Source: Streptomyces acidiscabies
Lineage (GTDB): Bacteria; Actinomycetota; Actinomycetes; Streptomycetales; Streptomycetaceae
Reading direction: 5' to 3'
DNA length: 64,000 nt
Assembly (NCBI RefSeq): GCF_020010905.1
Contig: NZ_JAGJBY010000001.1
Span: 4,174,001-4,238,000 of the forward strand
Every line of letters begins with the position of its first letter. Positions within the stretch are counted from its first letter, which is position 1. Positions 15,887 to 24,571 of the stretch are shown here, piece by piece. The position numbers were made by a program, and so were the translations under genes. The notes beneath the pieces are model-generated. The model had not been told where the DNA came from. It did no database searches and was given only the letters and a program-made list of their open reading frames with translations.

Positions 15887-18800
15887 ATGAGCGCAGCCGG
15901 AACCGCGACCACCGCCGCCGAGCGGCCGGAGAAGCAGCCGGAGAAGGAGGGCGGGCGTCCCCGCTTCCTCAGCCGTGTGCCCGAGGCGTTCGGCGGGTTC
16001 TTCGGGGCCATCGGCGTGCTGTGTGTCGTCCTCGCCTTCGTGCCGCCGCTGCGCCGCCTGCTGCGCCCGGCCGTCGACCTGCTCGACCTGCTGATCATCC
16101 CGGTCAGCGCGAACCTCGCCTACGCCGTCTTCCTGTTCCTGCTGGCCGGGGCGACGGCCGCGCGCAAGAAGGTCGCCTGGTGGCTGGTCGTCGTCTACCT
16201 GGGCCTGCTCGTGCTCGGCGACAGCCTCGGCGTCGCGTTCGGCGACTACACCGAGTCGCTGCCGTCGCTGGTCGTCTGCGGCCTCGCCCTCGTCGTCCTG
16301 CTCTTCGCGCGCCGCGAGTTCTACGCCGCGTCCCGGCACGGCGCCGTCCGCCGGGCCGTCCTCGTGCTGCTGGTCGGCCTCGGGCTCGCGATCCTCGCCG
16401 GCTGGGGGCTCGTCGAGCTGTTCCACGGCGACCTCCCGCGCGGGGAGCGGTTCGCGTGGGCCGCCGACCGGGTGCTCGGCGGCCTCGTCTCCGCCCGCAG
16501 CTTCGACGGCCGCCCGCCGCGCGCCCTCTTCTTCCTCCTCGGCCTCTTCGGCGCCCTCGCGCTCCTGAACGCCGCCGCCACCCTGTTCCGCAGCCAGCGC
16601 ATGGAAGCCGCCCTGCACGGCGACGAGGAGGCCCGCATCCGCGCCCTCCTCAAGCGGTACGGCGCCCACGACTCCCTCGGCTACTTCGCCACCCGCCGCG
16701 ACAAGGCCGTCGTCTTCTCGCCCAGCGGCAAGGCGGCCGTCACCTACCGCGTCGAAGCCGCCGTCTGCCTCGCCAGCGGCGACCCCGTCGGCGACCGCGA
16801 GGCCTGGCCGCACGCCATCGCCGCCTGGCAGGACACCGCACGCCGCCACGGCTGGACCCCCGCCGTCATGGGCGCCTCCGAGGACGGCGCCAAAGCCTTC
16901 GCCCGCGCCGGTCTCAACGCGCTCCAGCTCGGCGACGAGGCGATCCTCGACATCCCCTCCTTCGACCTCGGCGGACGCGACATGCGCGTCACCCGCCAGG
17001 CCGTCAACCGCGTCCGCCGCACCGGCGCGACCTGCCGGGTACGCCGCCACTCCGCTCTCACCCCCGAGGAGATGGAGGAGGTCGTCGACCGCGCCGACGC
17101 CTGGCGCGACACCGAGACCGAACGCGGCTTCTCCATGGCCCTCGACCGCCTCGGCGACCCCGCCGACGGCGACTGCCTCCTCGTCGAGACCGTCGCCGAC
17201 GACGGCCGCCTCCTCGCGCTGCTCTCCTTCGTCCCCTGGGGCCCCGACGGCATCTCCCTCGACCTCATGCGCCGCGACCGGGGCGCCCCCAACGGCGTCA
17301 TGGAGTTCATGGTCGCGGAAGTCTGCGCCGCCGCGCCGAAGGTGGGCATCCGCCGGATCTCCCTCAACTTCGCCGTGTTCCGCTCGGTGTTCGAGGAGGG
17401 CGCCCGCATCGGCGCCGGACCGGTCCTGCGGCTGTGGCGCCGGCTGCTCCTGTTCTTCTCCAAGTGGTGGCAGCTGGAGGCCCTCTACCGCTCCAACGCC
17501 AAGTACCGGCCCCTGTGGTACCCCCGCTTCCTCTGCTACGGCGACACCGGCGCCCTGGCCCGCGTCGGCCTCGCCTCCGGGATCGCCGAGGGCTTCGTCG
17601 CCGTACCGTCCCTGCGCAGGCACCGCCTGAAGCACGAGGTACGCCCCGCGTCCTCCTCCGGCGACCTGCCGCCCCTGGAAGAGCTGGCAGAGCCCCTGTC
17701 ACCCCGGGAGAAGGGCCCCTCCGACCAGGTCCGCGTCCGTCAGGAACGGCTCCAGCGGCTGTACGACGACGGCACGGACCCCTACCCGGTGGGTGTCCCC
17801 GCGCCCACCCACGCCCTCGCGGACGTCCGTGACGGGGACGAGGTCACCGTCGCCGGGCGGGTCCTGCGCGTCCGCGACTTCGGGGGGATCGTCTTCGTCA
17901 CCCTGCGGGACTGGTCCGGCGACCACCAGCTCGCGCTGACCGACGCGCACCGTTTCCGCGCCGACGTCGACCTCGGTGACCTCGTGAGCTGTACGGGGTC
18001 CGCCGGGCGCAGCGACAAGGGCGAGCCGACCGTCTTCGTCCACGGCTGGCAGCTCACCGGCAAGTGCCTGCGGCCCCTCCCCGACAAGCGGCGCGGCCTC
18101 ACCGACCCCGAGGCGAAGGTCCGGCTCCGTGCCCTCGACCTCGTCACCAGCCCCGCCGCCCGCGACACGATCCGCGCGCGGGCCGCCGTCGTCCAGGCGC
18201 TGCGGGGCGGGCTCCTCGAACGGGGGTACCTCGAAGTCGAGACGCCCATGCTCCAGCAGATCCATGGCGGCGCGAACGCACGTCCGTTCACGACACACAT
18301 CAACGCGTACGACCTCGACCTGTATCTCCGGATCGCCCCCGAGCTGTATCTCAAACGGCTCTGCGTGGGCGGTCTGGAGAAGGTGTTCGAGATGGGGCGG
18401 ACCTTCCGTAATGAGGGGGTCTCGCCGAAACACAATCCCGAGTTCACGATGCTGGAGGCGTATCAGGCCTACGCCGACTACGACGTCATGCTCGACCTGA
18501 CCCGCGAGCTGATCCAGGGTGCCGCTCGGGCCGCCTTCGGTACTCCCGTCGTCCGTAAGGGGGGCGAGGAGTTCGACATTTCCGGGGAGTGGCCCGTCAA
18601 GACCGTGTACGGGGCCATTTCCGAGGCGCTCGGGGAAGAGGTGGGGGCGGATATGGAGTTGTCCGTGCTGCGGCGGCTGTGCGATCGGGCCGGGGTGCCG
18701 TACGGGGATGGGGACGGGCGGGGGGATGTGGTGCTGGAGATGTACGAGCGGCTGGTCGAGGAGCGGACGCTGTTGCCGACGTTCTACAAGGACTTCCCCA

Positions 18801-19129
18801 CGGACGTCTCCCCGCTGACCCGGCAACACCGTGCGGATCCCCGGCTCGCCGAGCGCTGGGACCTCGTTGCGTTCGGGACGGAACTGGGTACGGCGTATTC
18901 CGAATTGACTGATCCGGTGGAGCAGCGGAGACGGTTGACGGAGCAGTCGTTGAAAGCGGCGGGGGGTGATCCTGAGGCGATGGAACTGGATGAAGAGTTC
19001 CTGGAGGCACTGGCTTATGCGATGCCACCCACCGGGGGATTGGGTATCGGGGTGGACCGACTGGTCATGTTCGTCACGGGACTGAGTATTCGGGAGACCT
19101 TGCCGTTTCCGTTGGTTCGGAGGAGGTGA
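15887..19129 (+). CDS. lysX: LysX: lysyl-phosphatidylglycerol synthase fused to lysyl-tRNA synthetase
   Basis: 1080 residues from ATG 15887; the open frame further upstream is antisense to the Usp gene. Order: seven or so membrane helices (~30-240), the cytosolic DUF2156/GNAT-like lysyltransferase domain as in MprF (~270-590, with NGVMEFMVAEVC and RISLNFAVFRSVFEEG), then an OB-fold (~640-740) and a class II lysyl-tRNA synthetase core with motif 2 (FEMGRTFRNEGVSPKHNPEF) and motif 3 (GLGIGVDRLVMF). It makes Lys-tRNA and transfers lysine to phosphatidylglycerol, lowering negative surface charge and protecting against cationic peptides, as shown for M. tuberculosis LysX. A U-tract terminator follows. 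Confidence 0.95.
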   Translation: MSAAGTATTAAERPEKQPEKEGGRPRFLSRVPEAFGGFFGAIGVLCVVLAFVPPLRRLLRPAVDLLDLLIIPVSANLAYAVFLFLLAGATAARKKVAWWLVVVYLGLLVLGDSLGVAFGDYTESLPSLVVCGLALVVLLFARREFYAASRHGAVRRAVLVLLVGLGLAILAGWGLVELFHGDLPRGERFAWAADRVLGGLVSARSFDGRPPRALFFLLGLFGALALLNAAATLFRSQRMEAALHGDEEARIRALLKRYGAHDSLGYFATRRDKAVVFSPSGKAAVTYRVEAAVCLASGDPVGDREAWPHAIAAWQDTARRHGWTPAVMGASEDGAKAFARAGLNALQLGDEAILDIPSFDLGGRDMRVTRQAVNRVRRTGATCRVRRHSALTPEEMEEVVDRADAWRDTETERGFSMALDRLGDPADGDCLLVETVADDGRLLALLSFVPWGPDGISLDLMRRDRGAPNGVMEFMVAEVCAAAPKVGIRRISLNFAVFRSVFEEGARIGAGPVLRLWRRLLLFFSKWWQLEALYRSNAKYRPLWYPRFLCYGDTGALARVGLASGIAEGFVAVPSLRRHRLKHEVRPASSSGDLPPLEELAEPLSPREKGPSDQVRVRQERLQRLYDDGTDPYPVGVPAPTHALADVRDGDEVTVAGRVLRVRDFGGIVFVTLRDWSGDHQLALTDAHRFRADVDLGDLVSCTGSAGRSDKGEPTVFVHGWQLTGKCLRPLPDKRRGLTDPEAKVRLRALDLVTSPAARDTIRARAAVVQALRGGLLERGYLEVETPMLQQIHGGANARPFTTHINAYDLDLYLRIAPELYLKRLCVGGLEKVFEMGRTFRNEGVSPKHNPEFTMLEAYQAYADYDVMLDLTRELIQGAARAAFGTPVVRKGGEEFDISGEWPVKTVYGAISEALGEEVGADMELSVLRRLCDRAGVPYGDGDGRGDVVLEMYERLVEERTLLPTFYKDFPTDVSPLTRQHRADPRLAERWDLVAFGTELGTAYSELTDPVEQRRRLTEQSLKAAGGDPEAMELDEEFLEALAYAMPPTGGLGIGVDRLVMFVTGLSIRETLPFPLVRRR

Positions 19130-19138
19130 GGGGCGGTT

Positions 19139-19170
19139 CCCCTGGCAGTGGACTGCGGGGATTTCTTTTT
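19139..19170 (+). terminator. Intrinsic terminator of lysX
   Basis: CCCC-TG-GCAGT-GG-ACTGC-GGGG folds into a hairpin with a two-base bulge, followed by ATTTCTTTTTG. A real T-tract is unusual for this high-GC chromosome. Confidence 0.8.
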
Positions 19171-19238
19171 GTAGATCGTCTCAACTGGCTCGATCACTAG
19201 GCTGACGGCCGTGATACCAGCCACGCCACTGTCCGCTC

Positions 19239-19486
19239 CACGCCGACAAGGGCTATGACTACGACCACCTGCGCCGATGGCTCCGCACCCGACGCGTCGT
19301 CCCTCGTATCGCTCGCAAGGGCGTCGAGTCCTCCCAACGGCTGGGCCGCCATCGTTGGACTGCGGAGTGGACGGTGGCGTGGCTGACCGGGTGTCGCCGC
19401 CTGCACCGGCGCTACGAACCGACCATTTCCTGGCCTTCGCCGGGATCGCCGCCGCCCTGATCTGCTACCGCAGGATGGTGGCCTGA
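19239..19486 (+). pseudogene. 3' remnant of an IS5-family transposase
   Basis: The frame beginning HADKGYDYDHLRRWLR and running through RIARKGVE, RHRWTAEWTVAWLTG and RRLHRRYE is the DDE-domain end of an IS5-type transposase. At about 19416-19425 the frame breaks and continues one frame over as DHFLAFAGIAAALICYRRM to the stop at 19486. The 5' two thirds is missing. An inactive fragment marking the left end of the accessory island. Confidence 0.85.
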
Positions 19487-19588
19487 CCGGCGAGGACGGC
19501 AGGCTGGCATGATCCGTAACGCATTCGGACGATCCCGCCCTGCCGCTGGCCCGTTGCTCAGCGTCGATCCATACCAACGAGGTATCCC

Positions 19589-20188
19589 ATGACCGATTAC
19601 CTGGCCGCCACCATGGCGATGCTCGGACCGGTACAGAACCGCTATGCAGACCCGTCGGCATGGGACCGCCTCCACGCCGACCTCGGCATACGGCTGCCGC
19701 CCGACTACCAGGTGATCGTCGACGCATACGCCCCGATCCAACTCAACGGCCACCTGTACTTGTCCCACCCCGCGACCGACCGCTGGAACCTGGTCCAGTG
19801 GATCCGGGACACCATTCGGGCTTGGTCAGAAGTGCCCTGGGACGAACTCGACCTCGATGCGGACGAGGATCCCCGCCAGCTCTTCGGACTCGAGGAGTTG
19901 AGCTTCGGCACTCGTAACGGTCTGTGGCCGATCGCGAGCACCGACCGAGGAGAGACGATCTTCCTTGGTACGGTCGCCGATGCCACCATGCTCGTGGTCA
20001 ACTATGACGAAACCTGGGCAGAGCACCGCATGGGCTTCACCGAATGGCTCTATCGCTACCTGGTCGGCGAAGACATGACCGGCCCCAACAGCTCAGCTTT
20101 CTATCCAGGCCCTGTGAAACTTCAGCATCTCCCCATGTCTGCCAGCGAACGTCCCGAGCCTTGGTACGGCCCAGACCGCGGCATGTGA
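19589..20188 (+). CDS. SMI1/KNR4 (SUKH) family protein, orphan immunity-type
   Basis: 199 residues, ATG start with ACGAGGT upstream. SUKH fold: N-terminal WDRLHADLGIRLPPDYQVIVDAYAP is the classic opening, then NGLWPIASTDRGETIFLG and the C-terminal GFTEWLYRYLVGE. SUKH proteins are commonly immunity proteins of contact-dependent polymorphic toxins. No toxin gene lies beside it; IS elements flank it on both sides, consistent with an orphan immunity gene left or carried by mobile DNA. Composition is slightly less GC-rich than the core genes. Confidence 0.82.
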   Translation: MTDYLAATMAMLGPVQNRYADPSAWDRLHADLGIRLPPDYQVIVDAYAPIQLNGHLYLSHPATDRWNLVQWIRDTIRAWSEVPWDELDLDADEDPRQLFGLEELSFGTRNGLWPIASTDRGETIFLGTVADATMLVVNYDETWAEHRMGFTEWLYRYLVGEDMTGPNSSAFYPGPVKLQHLPMSASERPEPWYGPDRGM

Positions 20189-20233
20189 GGCGCTGGTAGT
20201 CACCGGCAGGGGATAGTTCCAAACGAGATGACC

Positions 20234-21366
20234 TCTCAGAGGTCGTTTTTCTCTTAACTGCGGCACTCCGTGGCGGTTTATCCAGCCGCTTGGTGTGCTG
20301 CTGGTGAGTCGGTGGAGACGGCTCTTCTTGGTGGGGCGGATGGTGTGACGGACGGGGTGAGGGCACACGTGCGCCTGTCTCATTCCAGGATGCCTGGTTC
20401 TGTTCCGTGCTTCGGCGCGGCAGGACGCACGCCTGGGCGCACGCCTCCGGGCAGCGGTATGCCCGGATCATGACGGAACGCCGCGCGTACCCGAGTGACC
20501 TGTCCGACGCCCGCTGGGAGTTGATCGAGCCGGTGCTGTCCGCCTGGCGCTTCGAACGCCGGGGCCGGGCCCTGGACTTCGGCCGACCACCACGGCACGA
20601 CCTGCGCGAGATCATGAACGCGATCCTGTACGTGGACCGCACCGGCGTGCAGTGGGCCTACCTCCCGCACGACTTCCCGCCGCATCAGAGCGTCTACGGC
20701 TACTTCGCCATGTGGCAGAAGGACGGCGTCTTCGCCCACCTCAACGGCCTCCTGCGGGAGCTGGTCCGCCGACAGGAAGGCCACGGAGCCACCCCGTCCG
20801 CCGGCGTGATCGACGCGCAGAGCGTCAAGACCTCCACCAGCGTCCCCGCGCGAAGTCAGGGCATCGACGCGGGCAAAAAGATCGCAGGCCGCAAGCGAAG
20901 CATCATCACCGATACCCTCGGCCTGCTGCTGGCCGTGCTGGTCACCGCAGCCAGCGTCCAGGACTCCACAGCCGGCCGCGCCCTCCTGGAACAGGCCGCC
21001 GCCGACCATCCCGGCCTGCGCAAGGTCTGGGTCGACGGCGGCTACCGCAAACACTTCGTCGAGCACGCGGCCACCCTCGGCATCGACCTCGAAATCGTCC
21101 AACGCGCCCCCGGGGCCAGGGGATTCACCCCCATCCCGAAACGCTGGGCGGTGGAGCGGACCTACGGCTGGCTCATGCTCCACCGCCGCCTGACCCGCGA
21201 CTACGAACCCTCCCCGCCCGCTCCGAGGCCATGATCCATCTCGCCATGACCGACCTCATGGCCCGCCGCCTCACCGGCGAAGCGACCATCTCCTGGCGTG
21301 ACCCACTAAAGCAGGATCAACACCTCATTCAGGGATGAAACGGAGGGATAAAACGACCTCTTAGGC
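20234..21366. mobile_element. IS5-family insertion sequence with inverted ends
   Basis: The ends carry a 12-bp inverted repeat: AGAGGTCGTTTT at 20238-20249 and AAAACGACCTCT at 21350-21361, each abutting a CTNAG-type pentamer (CTCAG left, CTTAG right) resembling IS5-family target preference. About 1.13 kb with one transposase frame, which is broken near its 3' end. The exact outer boundary is uncertain by a few bases. Confidence 0.75.
20470..21338 (+). pseudogene. IS5-family transposase broken by a 1-nt deletion
   Basis: ATG 20470 gives MTERRAYPSDLSDARWELIE, the DUF4096 N-terminal domain, then the DDE domain (VIDAQSVKT, WVDGGYRK, YGWLMLHRRLTRDYE). After DYE the frame runs out at 21234 as PSPPAPRP. 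In the next frame the expected continuation LPARSEAMIHLAMTDLMARR and SWRDPL runs to 21338. One missing A around 21209-21212 accounts for the break. The catalytic residues are upstream of the lesion, so activity is doubtful but not excluded. Confidence 0.82.
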
Positions 21367-21386
21367 TGCCAGTGCGTTAGGTGCGA

Positions 21387-22270
21387 CTAAGGACTGTCCC
21401 GTAAATGATCTTCGAGCTGTCTCGGGCGTGGTTGGCCGTCGTGCGGGCCGCTCGTCTATCCGGCGAGGGCGAGGTTGTGTATCCGGGCGATGCCGAGCAT
21501 GGCGTGGTGGACGCCATCGCCTTTGAGGCGGCAGTCGCGGAGGATCTTCCAGGTCTTCATGCGGGCGAAGACGTGCTCGACGCGGGCGCGGACCTGCTTG
21601 TGGGACTTGTTGTGTGCTTCCTTCCAGTCCGGAAGGTCTTCGCCCTTGCGCCGGCGGTGGGGCATGACGAGCCCGGTCCCGGGATAGCCGCCGTCGGCGA
21701 TCGTCATGGTCTTGCCGACAGCGGCTTTGGCGCCGGATTCCTCCCACGCCTTGCAGTCGTTGCGGTTTCCGGCGAGAGGCCGGCCCACCACGACGACCAG
21801 GCGGGTGTCGGCGTCGATGACGACCTGATGGTTGGTCGAGTACCGGTAGTTCTTGGACTGCTCCGCGACCGTGTGGTCCCGGGTGGGGACCAGGGTGCCG
21901 TCCACGATGAGCACGGTGTCCTTGGCGAACCGCTTGCGGGGCTGGAGCGCGAGCATCGGCCCGAGGTGGTCGATGATGCGGTCGGCTGCCGACTTGGACA
22001 CCCCGAAGAGCGGGGCGAGCTGGCGCATCGTCAAGTTCGTGCGCCAGTACGCCGCGACCAGCAGAGCCCGGTCCTCCAGCGGGAGGCTCCACGGCCGGCC
22101 CTTGCGGACCGCATCCGCACCTTCGCGCCGCAGTACGGTCACCAGCTTGCCGAACAGGCGGGGGCTCAGCCCGGTGAACGGGGCTATCCAGGACGGCTCC
22201 GACGCCGTGATCACACCAGACACATCAAGATCATCTCACCCGTGACCAGCAGTTACGGGACAGCCCTTAG
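21387..22270. mobile_element. IS5-family insertion sequence (about 0.88 kb)
   Basis: Terminal inverted repeats: CTAAGGACTGTCCCGTAA at 21387-21404 and TTACGGGACAGCCCTTAG at 22253-22270, differing at one position in 18. It contains one intact transposase on the minus strand. The right end lies within the last codons of the adjacent regulator gene. Confidence 0.88.
21456..22223 (-). CDS. IS5-family transposase (DDE superfamily endonuclease type)
   Basis: 255 residues from a GTG. N-terminal HTH_Tnp_4-like region (LTMRQLAPLFGVSKSAADRI) and a DDE_Tnp_4 domain: LIVDGTLVPTRDH, IADGGYPGTGLVMPHR and the Glu in RARVEHVFARMK. Length is normal for this IS112-like group and no frameshift is seen, so the element may still be active. 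Confidence 0.88.
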   Translation of the reverse strand: MSGVITASEPSWIAPFTGLSPRLFGKLVTVLRREGADAVRKGRPWSLPLEDRALLVAAYWRTNLTMRQLAPLFGVSKSAADRIIDHLGPMLALQPRKRFAKDTVLIVDGTLVPTRDHTVAEQSKNYRYSTNHQVVIDADTRLVVVVGRPLAGNRNDCKAWEESGAKAAVGKTMTIADGGYPGTGLVMPHRRRKGEDLPDWKEAHNKSHKQVRARVEHVFARMKTWKILRDCRLKGDGVHHAMLGIARIHNLALAG

Positions 22271-23587
22271 TCGAGCTCGTTCGTAAAGGTCCCGAGCGGT
22301 GCTATTTTTGAGGTGTGGTCGAATTAGTCGAGACATCTCCTTGACGTGTTTGTCGACCTGTCCGGATTGAATCGCGGGATAGCCGTCCAGCACTTTGCTC
22401 CACGTGGCGCAGGCTTCATCCAAGTACCCCATCTCCAGCTGATGTTCGGCCAGCATCCCGCTGAACCGCATTCCGCTGCGAGTGGATTCGTTCGCTGGCT
22501 CCCGCAAGCGGAAGTGAAGCTGAAGATGGTCAACGCTTCCAGCTACATCCCCCATCGCATACCTGACCTGTGCAGTGTGATATGTCAATGTGGCAGGACT
22601 GTATCCGCCGAAGGTTTGATGCCTGCTTTCTGCTTTGCTCATGGCGGCTTCGGTTTCCCGGATGCTTTGGAGCGCGTTGTACCGGTCTCCTGCGACGGCA
22701 TAGGAATGAGCCTGTTGCCCTGCCATGAAAGCTTTCATCCTTGGCCCGGCCGTGGGGGAGGCTTCACTTGCCGCGTTGGCCCAAGTCACCGCTGTCGAAC
22801 CGTGGCCCAAGTCGACAGACTGGACGGACATTCCCCGGAGAATGTGGCAGTAAGTCAAGTGGTCGTCGCTGGCGCCGGCGAGTTCCAGGCCCTTCACGTA
22901 GTACTGCTGGGCGCTTCCATGCAACCCCTCATCGACTGCCATCCAACCGGTGAGGTAGCACAAGAAGGATGCAGAGGACATCATTTCTCTGCGTACTTCA
23001 GTCGGTGCGTCTGCTTTCAAATATGGAGCGACAATATTGACCAGGAAGGCGGCAGCCATGGGCCGCGCGTAACGGCCTCCAAATTCATCATCGAGTTCCG
23101 AAAGGCGACCCGTCATGGCGGTTACGGAATCTACTTCAGGCATGCCAATGCGTTGTATTTTTCCGGACCGAATTGCCTCCATGCGACCTACGACGTCCCT
23201 CCAATTAGGGACAGCGAGTGCGACGGAAAACAGGCCTGCTCCTATAACGCTACGGCGGGATGGGTCCATGTCTGCTGTTCCTAGATCAACCAGCCCATCC
23301 ACGGTGCTTGGATGGATATTTGATTGGCCTGAAGGAGATGGGAAACTTGCCTCGCTGTGTGTGATCGGGCGGCGAAGCTTCCGTGTCAGAGCTTCCAGAA
23401 TCAGGGGACGGGTGACTTCTCTCGGCAGGTGACCCTTGAGCCACTGGTGTACGGACGGTTCCCGATACTTCATGGGTGTTCGCCGTTCGGTCCCGATGCG
23501 GTTGACCTCTTGGGCGAACTGACGCAACGTCCAGCCGGTTTCGCGGTAGAGCCGTTCCAGCCTCGTGTTCGGTTCCGGTGTCTTCAC
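22253..23587 (-). CDS. HTH/TPR-type transcriptional regulator of the radical SAM cassette
   Basis: 444 residues. The N-terminus (~1-75) is a Cro/C1-like DNA-binding region (WTLRQFAQEVNRIG, VHQWLKGHLPR); residues ~125-440 are helical, tetratricopeptide-like repeats common in large Streptomyces regulators. It is divergent from the small-gene/radical SAM operon starting at 23779, which it probably controls. The last codons are not native: after YERAR the frame reads through the IS inverted repeat and stops at its TAA (22253-22255), so the tail LRAVP is IS-encoded. Families of this shape usually end near here, so the loss is probably small. Confidence 0.82.
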   Translation of the reverse strand: MKTPEPNTRLERLYRETGWTLRQFAQEVNRIGTERRTPMKYREPSVHQWLKGHLPREVTRPLILEALTRKLRRPITHSEASFPSPSGQSNIHPSTVDGLVDLGTADMDPSRRSVIGAGLFSVALAVPNWRDVVGRMEAIRSGKIQRIGMPEVDSVTAMTGRLSELDDEFGGRYARPMAAAFLVNIVAPYLKADAPTEVRREMMSSASFLCYLTGWMAVDEGLHGSAQQYYVKGLELAGASDDHLTYCHILRGMSVQSVDLGHGSTAVTWANAASEASPTAGPRMKAFMAGQQAHSYAVAGDRYNALQSIRETEAAMSKAESRHQTFGGYSPATLTYHTAQVRYAMGDVAGSVDHLQLHFRLREPANESTRSGMRFSGMLAEHQLEMGYLDEACATWSKVLDGYPAIQSGQVDKHVKEMSRLIRPHLKNSTARDLYERARLRAVP

Positions 23588-23692
23588 CTGCGCTCAACTC
23601 CTCCCGCCGGCCGGGCACTTAAAGCTCTTAAAAACGCCTGCTGTCACAACGGTACCGCTCTGCGTAGCAAGTCGGTTGCCTAGAGCGAGAAC

Positions 23693-23754
23693 TGACCACC
23701 CGTCGTAGGGAACGGGGGACCCCCGCGACGTTCGAGCGTCCGGGGGCGTGGTCA
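23693..23754 (+). promoter_or_regulatory. Structured leader of the radical SAM cassette
   Basis: Inside the 191-bp divergent gap an outer inverted pair TGACCAC/GTGGTCA (23693-23699, 23748-23754) encloses a GC-rich hairpin, CCCCCG-C-GACG at 23720-23730 with CGTCCGGGGG at 23737-23746. It lies just before the AGGAGGT site of the first small gene. No T-run follows, so an operator or a translational/attenuation structure is more likely than a simple terminator. Confidence 0.45.
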
Positions 23755-23778
23755 CCAACCGGTAGGAGGTTGACGACA

Positions 23779-24018
23779 GTGCCCAACGGTACAAGCGAAA
23801 AGCCCGAACAGCAGTACCCCTCCGAGCCGTTCATCATGCCCAAGATCATCGGTAACTGTGCCGACTGCAAGACGTACGTGGGCGAGTGGATCAAGCGCAT
23901 GGCCAAGACCACGAAGAACGGCGAGCTGAACAAGGACTGCGACCCGTCGGCGGCGAGCGACGCGGCCGTGTTGTGGAAGCGGCACGTGACTGAGGTGCAC
24001 AGCGAGGTAGCCCCGTGA
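23779..24018 (+). CDS. 79-residue cysteine-containing protein, first gene of the cassette
   Basis: GTG 23779, 10 bases after a perfect AGGAGGT (a TTG at 23770 is too close to it). The sequence has NCADCKTYVGEWIKRM, NKDCDP and WKRHVTEVH: a C-x2-C, a third Cys and a late His, which could bind a metal. No known function recognised; it resembles small conserved actinomycete proteins found in mobile regions. Overlaps the next gene by 4 bp. Confidence 0.75.
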   Translation: MPNGTSEKPEQQYPSEPFIMPKIIGNCADCKTYVGEWIKRMAKTTKNGELNKDCDPSAASDAAVLWKRHVTEVHSEVAP

Positions 24019-24230
24019 AGTGGCCCAACGCCCGGGTGAGCGCCCTTGGTGAGCCTCAGCTCGTCCGGCTCCTGGACGGCACGGAAGAGGCCGCAGAGGC
24101 GCCGCTGACGGACTGGCGCACGGCATACGGCGGCGTCCTCAACGTTCAAACCGGTGAGATCGAACTCCCGGTACCGCCCTACCCCGTCTGCCCCTTCGAG
24201 GACTGCCCCGACTGTGAGAGCGCACGATGA
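24015..24230 (+). CDS. 71-residue hypothetical protein with Cys-rich tail
   Basis: GTG start overlapping the previous stop (GTGA) and ATGA overlap with the next gene. The protein is acidic and ends VCPFEDCPDCESAR, three cysteines in ten residues. No domain recognised. Tight coupling suggests it acts with its neighbours; a modified peptide or metal-binding adaptor are possibilities only. Confidence 0.72.
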   Translation: MKWPNARVSALGEPQLVRLLDGTEEAAEAPLTDWRTAYGGVLNVQTGEIELPVPPYPVCPFEDCPDCESAR

Positions 24231-24400
24231 TGATCACCACCAAGCACCTCGGCCAGGAAGTGACGGACGGAAGGCGCAAGGGAGTTCTCCAATCCGTCTG
24301 GATGGGGCGGGCATGGGTGCGGCCGGACGGCGGGGGTGTCGAGTGGGACGTGCAGCCGTCCGCGCTGGTCGCTGTAGAAGAGGCGGAGCAATCCGCATGA
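24227..24400 (+). CDS. 57-residue hypothetical protein
   Basis: ATG 24227 overlaps the previous stop by 4 bp; ends TGA 24398-24400. Begins MMITTKHLGQEVTDGRRKG, contains VWMGRAWVRPDGGGVEWDV and ends EEAEQSA. Beta-rich by appearance. The evidence for a gene is the unbroken chain of 4-bp stop-start overlaps on both sides rather than similarity. Confidence 0.65.
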   Translation: MMITTKHLGQEVTDGRRKGVLQSVWMGRAWVRPDGGGVEWDVQPSALVAVEEAEQSA

Positions 24401-24486
24401 GGGCCGTGTGCACCGTCGTGGTTGTTCTCGCTGTGGCCGTATGGATTTGGGTTGCAGCGTCGACTCTGGCCCGCTTCGCCGCCTGA
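24397..24486 (+). CDS. 29-residue single-pass membrane micropeptide
   Basis: ATGA overlap with the preceding gene, stop at 24484-24486. MRAVCTVVVVLAVAVWIWV followed by AASTLARFAA is a nearly complete transmembrane helix with a positive N-terminal Arg. Translational coupling to three upstream genes is the main support. It could anchor a partner or be a small regulatory membrane peptide. Confidence 0.6.
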   Translation: MRAVCTVVVVLAVAVWIWVAASTLARFAA

Positions 24487-24501
24487 ACCACCCTCGATCG
24501 G

Positions 24502-24551
24502 CCCCGCCCGCTGTGTCCGTTCCCCCGATGACCGGCGGGCGGGGTCTTTGT
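24502..24551 (+). terminator. Hairpin terminator or attenuator inside the cassette
   Basis: CCCCGCCCGC at 24502-24511 pairs perfectly over 10 bp with GCGGGCGGGG at 24535-24544, followed by TCTTTGTTC. It separates the four coupled small genes from the 116-residue protein and radical SAM gene, so partial read-through or an internal promoter is implied. Confidence 0.75.
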
Positions 24552-24571
24552 TCAATAGAAAGGATCATGCG

